Source: Sphaeroforma arctica JP610 (Eukaryota; Opisthokonta; Ichthyosporea; Ichthyophonida). Taken from it: a stretch of DNA of 20,221 nucleotides. Under the pieces are notes generated by a model. That model worked only from the letters and a program-made list of their open reading frames with translations. It was not told the origin of the DNA and ran no database searches. Below are positions 18,990 through 20,221 of the stretch, one piece after another. The stretch is from assembly GCF_001186125.1 (NCBI RefSeq), contig NW_014040108.1:47800-68020 (forward strand), written 5' to 3'. Within the stretch, counting starts at the first letter, position 1; every line of letters begins with the position of its first letter. A program made the position numbers and the translations under genes.

Positions 18990-20141
18990 TCATCTTGGAG
19001 AATGGAGAATAGTGAGCGTCAGCCCCACGTACACATTAGTAATAAATATCCACACACACTCATGTAACTCCCTTAAACGGGACGGTTCCCGAACTGCAGG
19101 ATCCATAAATACACTAAGTAGCATCATGTGTTCAACTGCCCGTTGGTGGTCAACATCGCTACGCATATTAACACACATCTGATTCCACGTGAACGTTGTA
19201 ACACTCGACATATCCACCGGCCTCACTGGGAGCAACTCCTGTTGACTCTGCAAGCCCGGGACGCCCCCAGGTGCCCACTGGGCCCCAATTTGTTGAGTCA
19301 CCAGCCCTTGCGGATGCCCCTGCTGAGGGAAATCCCACCCTGGCAGAGGAGGTGGACCAATCCCCGGAGGCGGAGGTACTTTCTCACCCCATACAGGCTG
19401 CTCACCATTATTCTTCTCCATTGAAACTGACAGCGAAAAATGGCAACACAACGCCTTGGACCACCGATAAAAGTGCTTATACCGCGCCTTAGGTTCCCAA
19501 CGAGCTGCCCGACGACTCCATCGGAAACCATTATTCACCTGAACATCCTCGCGCGTGGCCACAAACCAACAACGTTCCCGTCGGCTCCAGTAGAATGGGC
19601 CTCCTTCAGGTACCCGTTCACTCACTCTTCTTGTCGACGAACGATACAATGTCCTTACTTGGTCCGCCGTCATAATCCCTGCTTCAGATTCTCTGGACGG
19701 TGACTGTCCACGCCCTTCACGCACCAGGCGAGTCTGAGCCGGTCCACCCTGAGCAGGCGCCATCTGGCCTGGATCCAACGGACCCGGCATTACCTGGCCT
19801 ACCACACCTGGTACTGGGGGACCCTGTGGCTGCCCCACATAAGGACCCGGTGCCATTGGAGCCGGCTGGTGATACATCTGCTGAGACATCTGTGGCATCA
19901 CCATAGGTACCCGTAAAATTGCTGCCCGGAGCTTACCAACTCCCACCGGCGGCGGCTTATTAGCCCGCATACCCACCGGGTTCAACTCATGATATAACGT
20001 ATATATAACCGCCTTAATAGCAACTAAAGCTGCCTCCCAAAGAATCGAGTTGCGCTTTTTGCTAGATTTAAACGAATCGTCCTTCAACGACGTGTCCAAA
20101 GTAATCAGGTCAAAAATAAAGTTCAAAACGTTCGACCTCAA
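18990..20141 (-). pseudogene. Element C: Gag
   Basis: A 383-codon frame with, in order, a helical N-terminal part (about 1-55), a Pro/Gly/Met/Gln-rich stretch (62-135), two aromatic modules (FYWSRRERCW near 183-192 and FRWSRRAARW near 206-215), a second Pro/Gly-rich stretch (254-300), and a helical region (about 313-360) that may be capsid-like. Identification as Gag rests on position before nucleocapsid and protease and on composition. The true start is unclear and lies near the window edge. Confidence 0.55.
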
Positions 20142-20221
20142 CCACCGTCACTGTTTCGGACATCAACCTTTGAATATTTAGCTTGATGGTATCACCAACA
20201 TTATTTCAACATCAGGTCCAC

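Larger units (their letters stand above)
12927..20221 (-). mobile_element. Element C: near-complete Ty3/Gypsy-like LTR retroelement fossil
   Basis: Minus-strand parts in order: Gag, nucleocapsid, protease, RT with YMDD, RNase H with long insertion, Dam-like domain, acidic linker, and a long integrase with duplicated tail. The 5' end extends past the window edge; a 3' terminal repeat may lie in 12062-12926. Integrase is one open frame of 618 codons, whereas the rest is broken at roughly eight places. It is the youngest-looking of the three copies and the same subfamily as A. Confidence 0.85.

Noticed and set aside
20181-20197. Possible primer-binding site for element C (TGGTGATACC on the minus strand)
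   Set aside because: Position before Gag is right, but no clear tRNA match is known to me and no LTR end is visible beside it.

Overview
The window looks like repeat-rich nuclear DNA from a eukaryote. No host gene could be recognised with confidence. It is filled by three degraded LTR-type (Ty3/Gypsy-like) retroelement copies, an older DNA-transposon-like relic, and a 19-bp minisatellite. The host cannot be named from this. A short interstitial array of the CCCTAAA/TTTAGGG telomere type and a candidate GT-AG intron fit an alveolate, plant-like or other protist lineage, but that is inference.

Layout. 1-740 is AT-rich with small palindromes and no supported gene. About 741-3376 (+) is a decayed gene whose best part (about 1420-2171, then 3133-3376) reads like a DDE-type transposase. 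A minisatellite of roughly 47 units (2192-3095), ending at two CCCTAAA repeats, lies inside what looks like its intron (2172-3132). About 3405-5400 (+) is element A, a retroelement fragment truncated at both ends: RNase H end, Dam-methylase-like domain, linker, start of integrase. About 5400-11920 (+) is element B, a more divergent and heavily broken copy: Gag-like region, nucleocapsid, protease, RT, RNase H, Dam-like domain, linker. About 12062-12926 has no gene and may include a long terminal repeat. 12927 to about 20200 (-) is element C, the best preserved copy, with all parts from Gag to integrase; its 5' end runs off the right edge.

What ties the copies together is an unusual pol order: protease, RT, RNase H carrying a long internal insertion, a Dam-like adenine-methyltransferase domain of the sort known from DIRS/Ngaro elements, an acidic linker with a conserved EVPLGT motif, then a classical D,D(35)E integrase with a GPY/F-like module and a tandemly duplicated tail. 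A and C belong to one subfamily and B to a second, older-looking one, so the architecture is inherited rather than a one-off rearrangement. This architecture is the strongest candidate for something undescribed here.
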